From Baffinella frigidus (Eukaryota; Cryptophyceae; Cryptomonadales; Baffinellaceae): 12,869 bases of DNA. Positions 1 to 6,491 of the stretch are shown piece by piece. Location of the stretch: contig MU646578.1 of NCBI GenBank assembly GCA_026770585.1, positions 469,295-482,163 on the forward strand, read 5' to 3'. A program made the position numbers and the translations under genes. Numbering within the stretch: the stretch's first letter is position 1; each line of letters opens with the position of its first letter. The notes under the pieces were generated by a model. The model searched no databases, was not told where the DNA came from, and saw only the letters and a program-made list of their open reading frames with translations.

Positions 1-235
1 CAGCACAGCACAAGACAGTCAGCATGTGAGCCGCTCCTCCATGTCCTCGCGCGCCTGCGAGTCAGCACAAGGCAGTCAGCACATCGCAAGACAGTCGGCA
101 TGCGAGTGCGTCAGTACACGGGCGGCAGCGCAAGACAGTCAAGGCAGCACAGGAGGTTCGCACAAGGGAGTCAGCAAATCATCGCAAGGCAGGCAGCACA
201 AGACAGTCAGCGCGTGCAAGGGAGTCGGCACAAGG
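1..235. repeat. Degenerate minisatellite (CAGCACAAGRCAGTCAG-like)
   Basis: About ten imperfect copies of a 17-21 bp unit based on CACAAGGCAGTCAGCA. It makes open frames on both strands but with no coding character. It is intron sequence after the exon at 311-246. Confidence 0.7.
19..54 (-). CDS. Possible terminal or partial exon AREDMEERLTC
   Basis: CAG acceptor followed by AREDMEERLTC and a TGA stop. It could be the last exon of the coiled-coil gene, or another truncated copy like those seen elsewhere. There is too little sequence to the left to decide. Confidence 0.3.
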   Translation of the reverse strand, partial: AREDMEERLTC

Positions 236-245
236 GGCTCGCAAC

Positions 246-311
246 CTGCTCCTGGTTGCGGGCGCGGCTCTCGGCAGCGCGCACCTGCTCCATCATCTCC
301 GCGCCCCGCAC
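246..311 (-). CDS. Coiled-coil exon VRGAEMMEQVRAAESRARNQEQ
   Basis: Acceptor AGCAG, 66 nt (22 codons, phase 0-0), donor CAG|GTTGCG. The peptide VRGAEMMEQVRAAESRARNQ is helical and charged, in style with the exons upstream. It is followed by a degenerate CAGTCAGCAC minisatellite as intron sequence. Confidence 0.62.
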
Positions 312-406
312 CTGCTTGCGGACGGGCCCGCCTCAAGAAGTTGACTTTTGCAGGGGTTGACTTTGCAGCCCCGCACCTGCTTCCAACCCGGATCAATAAG
401 TTGACA

Positions 407-512
407 GGTTGACATTCTAAGTGGACAGGTTGACATTCGAAAGGCGTTCTCTCGGACGGGCCAGCCTCAGAAGTTGACTTTCGCAGGAGTTGCCTTTGCA
501 GGAGTGCAAAGT
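407..512. repeat. Dispersed direct repeat, copy 1 (TTGAC-rich)
   Basis: Shares nearly 100 bp with 1599-1717, including GGTTGACATTC, AAGGCGTTCTCTCGGACGGG and repeated GTTGACTTTCGCAGGA sub-units. The stretch 312-600 otherwise holds no exon that I can support. Confidence 0.75.
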
Positions 513-602
513 CGGGAAGAGGAAAGAACGCGCTTCCACGCCAGAGTAAACATGTTTTCATTCGTGGATCGGTTGGCCTAATGGGCCTCTGGTTGTCCAC
601 CG

Positions 603-684
603 CTTTCTCTCTCTCTCTCTCGCTCTCTCTCTCTCGCTCTCTCTCTCTCGCTCTCTCTCTCTCGCTCTCTCTCTCTCTCGCGCG

Positions 685-718
<34 letters not shown>

Positions 719-746
719 TGCTCTCTCTCTCGCTCTTTCTCGTGCG

Positions 747-781
<35 letters not shown>
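603..781. repeat. (CT)n microsatellite with interruptions
   Basis: About 180 bp of CTCTCTCT with regular CG interruptions. It is a simple repeat; the Ser/Leu and Arg/Glu open frames through it are artefacts. Confidence 0.95.
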
Positions 782-783
<2 letters not shown>

Positions 784-794
784 GGAGTTCTCAC

Positions 795-822
795 CTCCTC
801 TTGGACGCGACCGGTCTCCGCA
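795..822 (-). pseudogene. Possible exon end (LAETGRVQEE) with good donor
   Basis: The minus strand reads ...LAETGRVQEE|GTGAGA. It resembles the LTEARRVQE exon ends but carries a near-consensus donor. No acceptor was found upstream, so it is either the end of a diverged exon or another partial copy. Confidence 0.45.
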
Positions 823-940
823 AGCATCACTCAAAACACATGGAGCGCTCTAAACTTGGAGATTACCAAAACCGTGAAGCCGGCACTCGGCTTGCGGCGT
901 CCCTGAGGAGCGGTGACCGCTTTTCTTTGTGGCCGCATTT

Positions 941-1156
941 CTTTTGAAAAAGCGTCTAGCCCTGTGCTACTTTCCTGTGCACTACTTTCCTCTACTCAAC
1001 TGCAACCTCGCGGTCGCAATCAGGGTTCAAAGTTCAACCCCTGAACTTTGAACCCTGATTCCGAGCCCAGTGTGTCTCGGGCACGGCGAGCCGCTGGTTG
1101 AGTAGAGGAAAGTAGTGCACAGGAAAGTAGCACAGGGCTGGACGCTTTTTCAAAAG
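941..1156. mobile_element. MITE-like element with 60-bp terminal inverted repeats
   Basis: The outer arms 941-1000 and 1097-1156 are inverted copies of 60 bp with one mismatch, starting CTTTTGAAAAAGCGTC. Inside sits a second, perfect 18-bp palindrome (1019-1036 with 1042-1059, 5-nt loop). No coding capacity. No clear target duplication was seen. A non-autonomous DNA transposon or foldback element is the likely class. Confidence 0.85.
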
Positions 1157-1170
1157 AGAGGTAAGACGAC

Positions 1171-1197
1171 CTCCTGCACGCGGCGGGCCTCAGCGAG
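1171..1197 (-). pseudogene. Copy of exon end LAEARRVQE with donor
   Basis: The minus strand reads LAEARRVQE|GTCGTC. It sits between two inverted-repeat elements (941-1156 and 1201-1339), the second of which has inserted just at the upstream edge of the copy. Confidence 0.58.
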
Positions 1198-1200
1198 CCT

Positions 1201-1339
1201 TATCCGGGGAAACATATTTTTCTTTCATTTGGCATCAACGAAAATTACTATACAATTCGTTCTTATTAGTTATATTAAAGCATTTGTGTAGTAATTTTCG
1301 TTGCCGTCTAATGAAAGAAAAATAGGTTTCCCCGGATAA
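1201..1339. mobile_element. MITE-like element, TATCCGGGGAAAC family, copy 1
   Basis: A 139-bp near-complete inverted repeat: arms begin TATCCGGGGAAAC and end in GAAAATTACTA around a short A/T-rich centre. It is flanked by AGCCT at 1196-1200 and 1340-1344, a 5-bp target duplication. A second copy is at 3446-3580. Confidence 0.85.
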
Positions 1340-1598
1340 AGCCTGCGTTCTGCATCCCGGCCTCCTCTTCTCCCGAGAACCCCGAATACCTTAACCCTGA
1401 GCCCCTAAACCCTAAACCCTGCATCCTGCTGGCGGGCCCAGATTTTCTCGGTCACCGGTTTTCTCTCGGGCTCTGCCTGGCATGCTGCGGGGTCTGCTCA
1501 ACATGGAGAGAGCCTAAAGCAGCCCTTGGAGTGTAGGGCTTGGGGTTTGGGCACGACCTCCGGCACCCTCGGCGGCCTCCGCGAGGCGGCGCCCCGCG

Positions 1599-1717
1599 GG
1601 TTGACATTCTAAGTTGACAGGTTGACATTCGAAAGGCGTTCTCTCGGACGGGCCTGCCCCAGAAGTTGACTTTCGCAGGAGTTGACTTTCGCAGGAGTTG
1701 CCTTTGCAGGAGTGCAA
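1599..1717. repeat. Dispersed direct repeat, copy 2 (TTGAC-rich)
   Basis: Same order as 407-512 but with one extra GTTGACTTTCGCAGGA sub-unit, so the copies differ by expansion of an internal 16-bp repeat. Flanking 1340-1860 also holds C-rich telomere-like stretches (CCCTAAA, GAAACCCT) and an eroded exon end at about 1558-1585. Confidence 0.75.
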
Positions 1718-1864
1718 GGCCCCGCGGCCCGGCGGGCCTCCTCCTCTGCAGAGAAACCCTGAAACCTCAACCCTGAGCTCCGAAACCCTGAACCCCGTTG
1801 GTGGGCCCTTTCCCAAACCCTGGACCTCAAACCCTGTGACAATTCTCGAGCACGGTGAGACGAC

Positions 1865-1880
1865 CTCTTGGACGCGGCGC
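1865..1880 (-). pseudogene. Short copy of exon end RRVQE with donor
   Basis: The minus strand gives CGCCGCGTCCAAGAG|GTCGTC, matching the end of the LTEARRVQE copies. Only about five codons remain. Confidence 0.5.
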
Positions 1881-1931
1881 GGATGGTACCACGAAACCCA
1901 GCGTGTCAATTTAAGCATAGTCCGTTGACCC

Positions 1932-2095
1932 GAGTGAGGCAGAGTCAGGTCGTCGGTAGATAGACAGATAGATAGATAGAGTGTGAGAGCGAGCGATAGA
2001 GGCACGACCTCTTGGACGCGGCGGGCCTCGGTGAGGCAGAGTCAGGTCGTCGGTAGATAGACAGATAGATAGATAGAGTATGAGAGCGAGGGAAA
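1932..2095. repeat. Direct repeat pair with (GATA)n core
   Basis: 1932-1995 and 2031-2094 are near-identical (GTGAGGCAGAGTCAGGTCGT, then GGTAGATAGACAGATAGATA). Each stands next to an LTEARRVQE exon-end copy. Confidence 0.8.
2009..2035 (-). pseudogene. Copy of exon end LTEARRVQE with donor
   Basis: The minus strand reads LTEARRVQE|GTCGTG, as in the 2227-2111 exon. It is preceded by a GATA-containing repeat rather than an acceptor in frame. It belongs to a pair of direct repeats (1932-1995 and 2031-2094). Confidence 0.6.
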
Positions 2096-2110
2096 GCGCG
2101 TCGGCACGAC

Positions 2111-2227
2111 CTCCTGCACGCGGCGGGCCTCGGTGAGGCGGCGTTCTGCGTCGCGGCGGGCCGCTTCCTCTGCTGAGAGCCTCTGGAGGGTGTTGCGCGC
2201 TTCCTGCGCGATCTCGCTCTCCTCCTC
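2111..2227 (-). CDS. Coiled-coil exon EEESEIAQEARNTLQRL
   Basis: Acceptor GTCCAG, 117 nt (39 codons, phase 0-0), putative donor GAG|GTCGTG (weak beyond GT). The peptide EEESEIAQEARNTLQRLSAE followed by EAARRDAERRLTEARRVQE has a very regular heptad pattern. The last nine codons plus the start of the intron recur at 2035-2009, 1880-1865 and 1197-1171, showing repeated duplication of the exon end. No family recognised. Confidence 0.72.
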
Positions 2228-2322
2228 CTGGACGAGGTGGTGGGGTTCAGGGTGTAGGGTTCAGGTTTAAGGTTTAGGGTGGCAGGTCAAGTGTTTATTG
2301 TTCATTGTGTTTATTGTTTATT

Positions 2323-2417
2323 GTGAGGCGGCGTTCTGCGTCGCAGCGGGCCTCTTCCTCTGCTGAGAGCCTCTGGATGGTGTTGTGCGCTTCTTGCGCG
2401 ATCTCGCTCTCTTCCTC
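2323..2417 (-). pseudogene. Truncated copy of EEESEIAQEA exon
   Basis: CAG acceptor, then EEESEIAQEAHNTIQRLSAE then EEARCDAERRLT. It parallels the exon at 2227-2111 but loses the last nine codons and the donor, running instead into AATAAAC repeats. The acceptor and phase are intact. Confidence 0.58.
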
Positions 2418-2482
2418 CTGATCCAGATGGCGGGTTTGAGGGTTTAGGGTTTATGTTTAAGGTTTAGGGTGTCAGATTAATT

Positions 2483-2558
2483 GTTTCGGGTGTCGGGTGT
2501 CGGGTGTCGGGTGTCGGGTTTCGGGTTTCGGGTTTCGGGTTTCGGGTTTCGGGTTGAG
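2483..2558. repeat. Heptamer array (GGGTGTC)n then (GGGTTTC)n
   Basis: About four GGGTGTC units switch cleanly to about six GGGTTTC units; both are 7-bp variants of GGGTTTA. Located in the intron between exons 2740 and 2417/2227 and C-rich in the sense strand. Confidence 0.9.
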
Positions 2559-2627
2559 GGTTTAGTGTTTAGGGTTCTCGCGCTCTGGGTTTCGGCGTGG
2601 ATGTGTGCGTAGGTAGATCGAGATCGG

Positions 2628-2690
2628 GATCGAGAGAGCGAGAGAGAGCGAGAGAGAGCGAGAGAGAGCGAGAGAGAGCGAGAGAGAGCG

Positions 2691-2728
<38 letters not shown>
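2628..2728. repeat. (GA)n tract with CG interruptions
   Basis: Regular GAGAGAGCGA units then pure GA. In the sense (minus) direction it is CT-rich and lies immediately downstream of the exon 2799-2740 donor. Confidence 0.93.
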
Positions 2729-2731
<3 letters not shown>

Positions 2732-2739
2732 GGACACAC

Positions 2740-2799
2740 CTTGAACGCCCGGTCCAACCCCCGGCAGATCCGCTCCGCCTCCTCAGCGCGCGCCTCCGC
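2740..2799 (-). CDS. Tandem coiled-coil exon (ERICRGLDRAFK), 60 nt, last copy
   Basis: Same acceptor context, length, phase and peptide as the copy at 3058-2999, with donor AAG|GTGTGT. A (CT)n tract in the sense direction (2862-2838) stands upstream and could serve as its pyrimidine tract. Confidence 0.7.
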
Positions 2800-2834
2800 C
2801 TCAATCCGAGGTGTGCATGTGTGCGTGGATAGAT

Positions 2835-2965
2835 GAAGAGAGAGAGAGAGAGAGAGAGATGGATGGATGGATGGATTGATAACTATGTACATCGATAGAT
2901 AGATAGATAGATAGATAGATAAATAGATACATAGATAGAGGTATAGATAGATAGATAGATATATG
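2835..2965. repeat. Compound microsatellite (GA)n, (GGAT)n, (GATA)n
   Basis: Three simple repeats in succession between two ERICRGLDRA exons. No coding content. Confidence 0.93.
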
Positions 2966-2998
2966 GGTGCATGGATGAGTGGATGAATAGAGAGACAC

Positions 2999-3058
2999 CT
3001 TGAAAGCCCGGTCCAACCCCCGGCAGATCCGCTCCGCCTCCTCAGCGCGCGCCTCCGC
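2999..3058 (-). CDS. Tandem coiled-coil exon (ERICRGLDRAFK), 60 nt
   Basis: Acceptor TTGAG, 60 nt (20 codons, phase 0-0), donor AAG|GTGTCT. Peptide AEARAEEAERICRGLDRAFK. Almost identical to the next copy at 2799-2740. A (GATA)n and (GA)n tract fills the intron that follows. Confidence 0.68.
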
Positions 3059-3162
3059 CTCAATCCGAATAGAAAGGTAGACAAATAGATTTAGAAAAAT
3101 AGATCGATTGCACGGGGGTTGAATATAGCAAAATCTTCCTGCTAGCAGTGTACCCCACATCG

Positions 3163-3216
3163 CATCCTGACCACTCCCACATCAAAATTCACTCTCGGAC
3201 ACACCTTGGAAGCCCG
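3163..3216. repeat. Segmental duplicate shared with 3583-3636
   Basis: CATCCTGACCACTCCCACAT and the following bases through the exon donor (CTCGGACACACCTTGGAAGC) occur at both places, about 420 bp apart. This marks tandem duplication of exon plus intron flank. Confidence 0.85.
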
Positions 3217-3270
3217 TTCCAACCCCCGACAGATGCGCTCCGCCTCCTCAGCGTGCGCCTCTGCCTCCCT
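3205..3270 (-). CDS. Tandem coiled-coil exon (ERICRGLERASK)
   Basis: Acceptor GTCAG, 66 nt (22 codons, phase 0-0), donor AAG|GTGTGT. Reads REAEAHAEEAERICRGLERA then SK. The codons upstream of the acceptor still read VEEGQ, as in the longer 3933-3802 exon, so the acceptor here lies inside what was once exon sequence. Confidence 0.7.
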
Positions 3271-3445
3271 CTGACCCTCCTCCACAGACAGATGGGTGGA
3301 TCGGTGGAGTGGTGGATGGGTGGATGGATGCGTGGATGGATCGAGAGACGATAGAATAGATAGATAGACACATAGATACAGAAAGGTAGATCGATTGCAT
3401 AGCAGCTAACTCTGCCTGCTAGCATTGTCCTTCACGACGCATCCT

Positions 3446-3580
3446 TACCCGGGGAAACCCATTTTTCTTTCGTTTGATGGCAATGAAAATTACTACACCA
3501 ATCGGTTTTACGAGTAATATTAAAGCATTTGCGTAGTAATTTCATTGCCATCAAATGAAAGAAAAGTAGGTTTCGGATAA
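3446..3580. mobile_element. MITE-like element, TATCCGGGGAAAC family, copy 2
   Basis: 135 bp, same arms as 1201-1339 (TTTCTTTCGTTTGATGGCAA inside). Flanked by ATCCT at 3441-3445 and 3581-3585. The unoccupied form of the target (GCATCCTGACCACTCCC) is present at 3162-3178. It lies inside an intron of the ERICRGLDRA exon series. A related 20-bp fragment occurs at about 3729-3748. Confidence 0.87.
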
Positions 3581-3621
3581 ATCCTGACCACTCCCACATC
3601 AAAATTCACTCTCGGACACAC

Positions 3622-3696
3622 CTTGGAAGCCCGGTCCAACCCCCGACAGATCCGCTCCGCCTCCTCAGCACGAGCCCCCGCTTCCCAACCTCGTGT
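3622..3696 (-). CDS. Tandem coiled-coil exon (ERICRGLDRASK)
   Basis: Acceptor CCAG at 3700-3697, 75 nt (25 codons, phase 0-0), donor AAG|GTGTGT. Reads WEAGARAEEAERICRGLDRA then SK. The intron after it holds an inverted-repeat element (3446-3580). About 55 bp around its donor and downstream intron are repeated at 3163-3216. Confidence 0.72.
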
Positions 3697-3801
3697 CTGG
3701 CCTAACCTGGCATAGAAGGGCTCCAACGGCAATGAAAATTACCACACAAAAGACCACACCCCGGTTTAAAATAGGCCCCGCTAGCGTCCTCGTGTGGGCA
3801 C

Positions 3802-3933
3802 CTTGAACGCCCGGTCCAACCCCCGGCATATCCGCTCCGCCTCCTCAGCGCGCGCCTCCGCCTCCCTCTGCCCCTCCTCCGCCTCGACCCGAGCCTCCTC
3901 CGCCTCCCTTTGCCCCTGTTCCGCCGCCCGCAC
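3802..3933 (-). CDS. Coiled-coil exon VRAAEQG ... ERICRGLDRAFK
   Basis: CAG acceptor, 132 nt (44 codons, phase 0-0), donor AAG|GTGCCC. It is the full-length member of a family of at least seven copies. It joins an 11-residue repeat-like charged part (AEEARVEAEEGQREAEARAE) to the ERICRGLDRAFK end found alone in the four exons downstream. The cysteine in ERIC and the LDRA-F/S-K end are invariant or nearly so among copies, suggesting purifying selection or recent copying. No known domain is recognised. Confidence 0.77.
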
Positions 3934-3981
3934 CTGATGCAACGTTCACAGGGGTTAGGGTTTCCAGGGTTCAGGACCACG

Positions 3982-4074
3982 CCTCTCGGCGCGAGCCTCT
4001 GCCTCCCTCTTTCCCTCCTCCGCCTCGACCCGAGTTTCCTCCGCATCTCCCCGCCCCTGTTCTGCCGCCCGCAA
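3982..4074 (-). pseudogene. Truncated copy of VRAAEQG exon (copy 2)
   Basis: A CAG acceptor is followed by LRAAEQGRGDAEETRVEAEE then GKREAEARAE. It breaks at the same place as the copy at 4122 and is followed by the same GTGGTCCTGAACCCTGGA sequence. The two truncated copies therefore duplicated together with their intron. Confidence 0.58.
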
Positions 4075-4121
4075 CTGGCGTAGGGTCCAGGGGTTATAGA
4101 GTGTCCAGGGTTCAGGACCAC

Positions 4122-4216
4122 GCCTCCTCGGCGCACGCCTCTGCCTCCCTCTGCCCCTCCTCCGCCTCGACCCGAGCCTCCTCCACATCTCTCCGCCCCT
4201 GTTCTGCTGCCCGCAC
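4122..4216 (-). pseudogene. Truncated copy of VRAAEQG exon (copy 1)
   Basis: A CAG acceptor preceded by CCCTAAA-type repeats leads to VRAAEQGRRDVEEARVEAEE then GQREAEACAEEA. Homology to the full exon at 3933-3802 stops before the ERICRGLDRA end, at a junction GC|GTGG that is a poor donor. Reading on gives WS and a stop. Confidence 0.58.
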
Positions 4217-4224
4217 CTGGCGTA

Positions 4225-4347
4225 TGGTTTGGGGTTTAGGGTTTAGGGTTTAGGGTTTAGGGTTTCGGGGTTTCAAGGTGCAGGGTTTGGGGCTAAGGGT
4301 GAGGGTTCATGGTTCATGGTTCATGGTTCATGGTTCATGGTTCATGG
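4225..4347. repeat. Heptamer arrays (TTTAGGG)n and (GGTTCAT)n
   Basis: About five TTTAGGG units, a mixed stretch, then about six to seven perfect GGTTCAT units (4303-4347). The rest of 4348-4520 has no exon or repeat that I can identify. Confidence 0.9.
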
Positions 4348-4524
4348 CTCAGAGTCTAGCATAAAGCGTTGCAACAGAGAAGAGTTTCCATCGAGGAGCG
4401 TATCCCCACCCACCTCCTCCTCCCTCACCCTGACCGCTAACAACCTAGACCCCGATCCCTGATAGGGGCAGAGGAGGAAAGTGGGAAGGGGGGGGCGCTC
4501 CTCACTTGAAACACTTTATGCCAC

Positions 4525-4580
4525 ACCCTGGACCCTGGACCCTGGACCCTGGACCCTGGACCCTGGACCCTAGACCCTGG
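4525..4580. repeat. Heptamer array (CCCTGGA)n
   Basis: Seven or so 7-bp units just downstream of the GTGAGT donor of the long exon. Unlike most arrays here it is C-rich on the plus strand. Confidence 0.9.
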
Positions 4581-4595
4581 AACCTAGACACTCAC

Positions 4596-5071
4596 CGATT
4601 CATCAGCCTCTTTTATCGCCTCATCCGCAGCGTCCCGTGTACGCTGAGCATCCTCCTCCCCCTTCCTTCTCCCCTCCTCGTCTCCCCTCCTCCTCCCCTC
4701 CTTCTCCCCCTCCCCCGCCGCCTTTCTCCCCTCCTCCTCCGCCGCCCTCCTCCCCTCCTTCTCCCCCTGCCTCCGCCCCTCCTCCTCCCCCTTCCTCCTC
4801 CCCTCCTTCTCCCCCGCCTTCCGCCCCTCCGCCTCTCCCGCTCTCCTCCCCTCCTCCTCCCCTCCTTCTCCCCCACCCTCCTCCCCTCCTCCTCCCCCTT
4901 CCTCATCCCCTCCTCCTCCCCCTTCCTCCGCCCCTCCTCCTCAGCAGCCGCCCGCCTCTCCTCCTCATCCACCGCCCTCCTCCCCGCATCGCCCGACGCA
5001 ACCGCCGCCGCCTCCCGCAGATCCTTCGTCTCCTCCCGGAGAGCCTTCGACTCTCGGGTAAGCCGCCGAAC
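4596..5071 (-). CDS. Long charged coiled-coil exon with probable frameshift
   Basis: CAG acceptor, 476 nt, then TCG|GTGAGT, the strongest donor in the window. The 5' part reads VRRLTRESKALREETKDLRE, then a Glu/Arg/Lys/Gly-rich repeat (units like EEEGRRKGEEEG). The 3' part reads EEDAQRTRDAADEAIKEADE. These two ends are in different frames: the 5' frame hits a stop at about 4613, just before the donor, whereas a frame reaching the donor in phase 0 opens from about 4860 downwards. One base missing in the purine-rich repeat around 4840-4870 would reconcile the frames and make the exon 477 nt, phase 0-0 like its neighbours. It could be a sequencing error or real decay. Structural role inferred only from composition. 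Confidence 0.68.
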
Positions 5072-5129
5072 CTGGGTTATGTGGACTAAGGATTGAGGGT
5101 TTCGGGACGTGGTGTGGACTAGGGTTTCT

Positions 5130-5196
5130 CGGGAGCCTCCCGCAGATCCCTCGTCTCCTCCTGGAGAGCCTTTGCTTCACGGGTCAACCGCCGGAC
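5130..5196 (-). pseudogene. Partial exon copy VRRLTRE (copy 3)
   Basis: A CAG acceptor is followed by VRRLTREAKALQEETRDLRE then APEKP and a stop. It is the closest upstream neighbour of the complete exon at 5071-4596 and shares its acceptor and first 20 codons, but lacks a donor. Confidence 0.6.
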
Positions 5197-5274
5197 CTGA
5201 TGTGGACTAGGGTTCAGGGGTTTGTGGACTAGGATTTCGGGGTTCAGGACGTTATGCGGACAAGGGTTTCTCGG

Positions 5275-5317
5275 GAGCTTCCCGCAGATCCTTCGCTTCA
5301 CGGGTTAGCCACCGAAC
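5275..5317 (-). pseudogene. Partial exon copy VRWLTRE (copy 2, internally deleted)
   Basis: A CAG acceptor is followed by VRWLTREAKDLREAPEK. It lacks the ALREET segment found in the other copies, an in-frame deletion. It ends in the same GAGAAACCCT stretch as the copies at 5383 and 5130, with no donor. Confidence 0.6.
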
Positions 5318-5382
5318 CTGGGTGTGGGGTTATGTGGGCCATGGATTTAGGGTTTCGGAACGGTGTGTGGACTAGCGTTTCT

Positions 5383-5449
5383 CGAGAGCCTCGCGAAGAT
5401 CCTTCGTCTCCTCACGGAGAGCCTTTGTCTCTCGGGTAAGCCGACGAAC
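5383..5449 (-). pseudogene. Partial exon copy VRRLTRE (copy 1)
   Basis: After an AAG acceptor it reads VRRLTRETKALREETKDLRE, nearly identical to the start of the long exon at 5071. It then turns into ...EALEKR with a TAG stop and no GT donor nearby. A tandem partial duplicate within the intron is the simplest reading; a functional alternative exon cannot be excluded. Confidence 0.6.
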
Positions 5450-5454
5450 CTTAG

Positions 5455-5725
5455 GGTAGGGTTGTGGGTTCATGGATTTGGGGATTTGGGGATTAGGTTT
5501 GGGGTTTGGGTTTAGGGATTAGGGCTTAAGGTTATGGGTTCATGGGTTCAGGGGTTAGGATTCCGGTTGGGGTCTAGGGTTTAGGGTTTAGGGTTTAGGG
5601 TTTGGGGTTTGGGGTGTAGGGTGTAGGGTTTAGGGTTTAGGGTTTATGGTTTAGGGTTTATGGTTTAGGGTTTAGGCTTGGGGATTTAGGATTTAGGGTT
5701 TAGGGTTTGGGGTTTGGGGTTTAGG
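5455..5725. repeat. Telomere-like TTTAGGG tract with variants
   Basis: Mixed TTTAGGG, TTTGGGG, TGTAGGG and TTTATGG units filling the space between exon copies at 5449 and 5733. Confidence 0.92.
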
Positions 5726-5732
5726 TCGGTAC

Positions 5733-5777
5733 CTCCTCGCACGCGTCCTGCAGCTTCCGCCCCCGAGCAAAACCGGG
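5733..5777 (-). CDS. Second copy of the RKLQDA micro-exon
   Basis: Ends RKLQDACEE with the donor GAG|GTACCG, matching the exon at 6021-5980. Its first six codons differ (PGFARG) and the only fitting acceptor is TAG at 5780-5778, which gives 45 nt in phase 0-0. It is either a working duplicated exon or a decaying copy. Confidence 0.48.
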
Positions 5778-5811
5778 CTACAATGTGATTTTACAACCCA
5801 TACATGTAATA

Positions 5812-5978
5812 TACGCGGCTTTCCTGGTACTAAATAGACGCCATATGTATTGTACGCGGCTTTCCTGGTACTAAATAGGCTTGAAATATATTATATGCTA
5901 GCCTCTAAATGTATTGTATAGCCTCTGTATGTATTGTATAGCCTCTATATGTATTGTATAGCCTCTATATGTATTGTA
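5812..5978. repeat. Two AT-rich tandem repeats
   Basis: A 26-bp block (TACGCGGCTTTCCTGGTACT...) occurs at 5812 and 5853. Then four 20-bp units of GCCTCTATATGTATTGTATA run from 5901 to 5978, ending directly at the donor of exon 6021-5980. Confidence 0.88.
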
Positions 5979-5979
5979 C

Positions 5980-6021
5980 CTCCTCGCGCGCGTCCTGCAG
6001 CTTCCGCTCCATGCTCTGCAT
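5980..6021 (-). CDS. 42-nt coiled-coil micro-exon (MQSMERKLQDAREE)
   Basis: Acceptor CCACAG, 14 codons in phase 0-0, donor GAG|GTACAA. The upstream intron ends in CCCTAAA repeats. The peptide is one helical turn set (two heptads). A second copy of its last nine codons and donor lies at 5777-5733. Being too short for ORF-length methods, it is likely to be missed by gene finders. Confidence 0.7.
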
Positions 6022-6028
6022 CTGTGGT

Positions 6029-6170
6029 TAGGGTTTAGGGTTTATGGGTTCAGGGTTTAGGGTTTAGGGTTTAGGTTGGGGGTGTTGGGGTTTGGGGTTT
6101 GGGGTTTGGGGTTTGGGGTTTGGGGTTTGGGGTTTGGGGTTTAGGGGTTTGGGTTCCGGGTTCTGGCTTT
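6029..6170. repeat. Telomere-like tract, TTTAGGG then (TTTGGGG)n
   Basis: Directly abuts the CCACAG acceptor of exon 6021-5980. About eight uniform TTTGGGG units lie at 6090-6145. Confidence 0.92.
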
Positions 6171-6271
6171 GGGGCTAGTGGAGAACTGAATTTTCGTTAA
6201 AAATCGCCTTCGACGCCCAATATGTGGGTGGAGAGACATCTCGGAGGAAATGGGGAGCATCCCTTACTAGA

Positions 6272-6478
6272 AGTCCACGCCAGGTCAGAAGTCGAAATTT
6301 CATTTTACTACACGATCTTCGAGTAAAGTTGATTCTACCCGGGAAACACGCCACAGGTGTTGGGAATTAGAGCCCTTGACATGCGAAATTTTGAGAATCT
6401 GGACCACGATAAGCCATCGAAACAATTTTAGCGCGAACGAGTGTGCATGAAAATCGCACTTATTCCCTGGCGCGGACT
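6272..6478. mobile_element. MITE-like element, CGCGCCAGG family, copy A
   Basis: Ends AGTCCACGCCAGG and (inverted) AGTCCGCGCCAGGG. It contains the internal block GTTGATTCTACCCGGGAAAC and GCGAACGAGTGTG, shared with 9616-9836 and 11349-11424. It lies 14 nt downstream of the GC splice donor of exon 6569-6492. The part of the intron at 6180-6271 is unique sequence. Confidence 0.75.
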
Positions 6479-6491
6479 GTCGAAAACTTGC

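Noticed and set aside
1-235. CRISPR-like array
   Set aside because: Repeats are degenerate, of uneven spacing and without unique spacers; the context is eukaryotic.
581-853. Ser/Leu-rich plus-strand and Arg/Glu-rich minus-strand open frames
   Set aside because: They are the (CT)n microsatellite read in a stop-free frame.
4506-5096. Pro/Leu/Ser-rich plus-strand frames of 196 and 150 residues
   Set aside because: Antisense shadow of the purine-rich coiled-coil exon 5071-4596.
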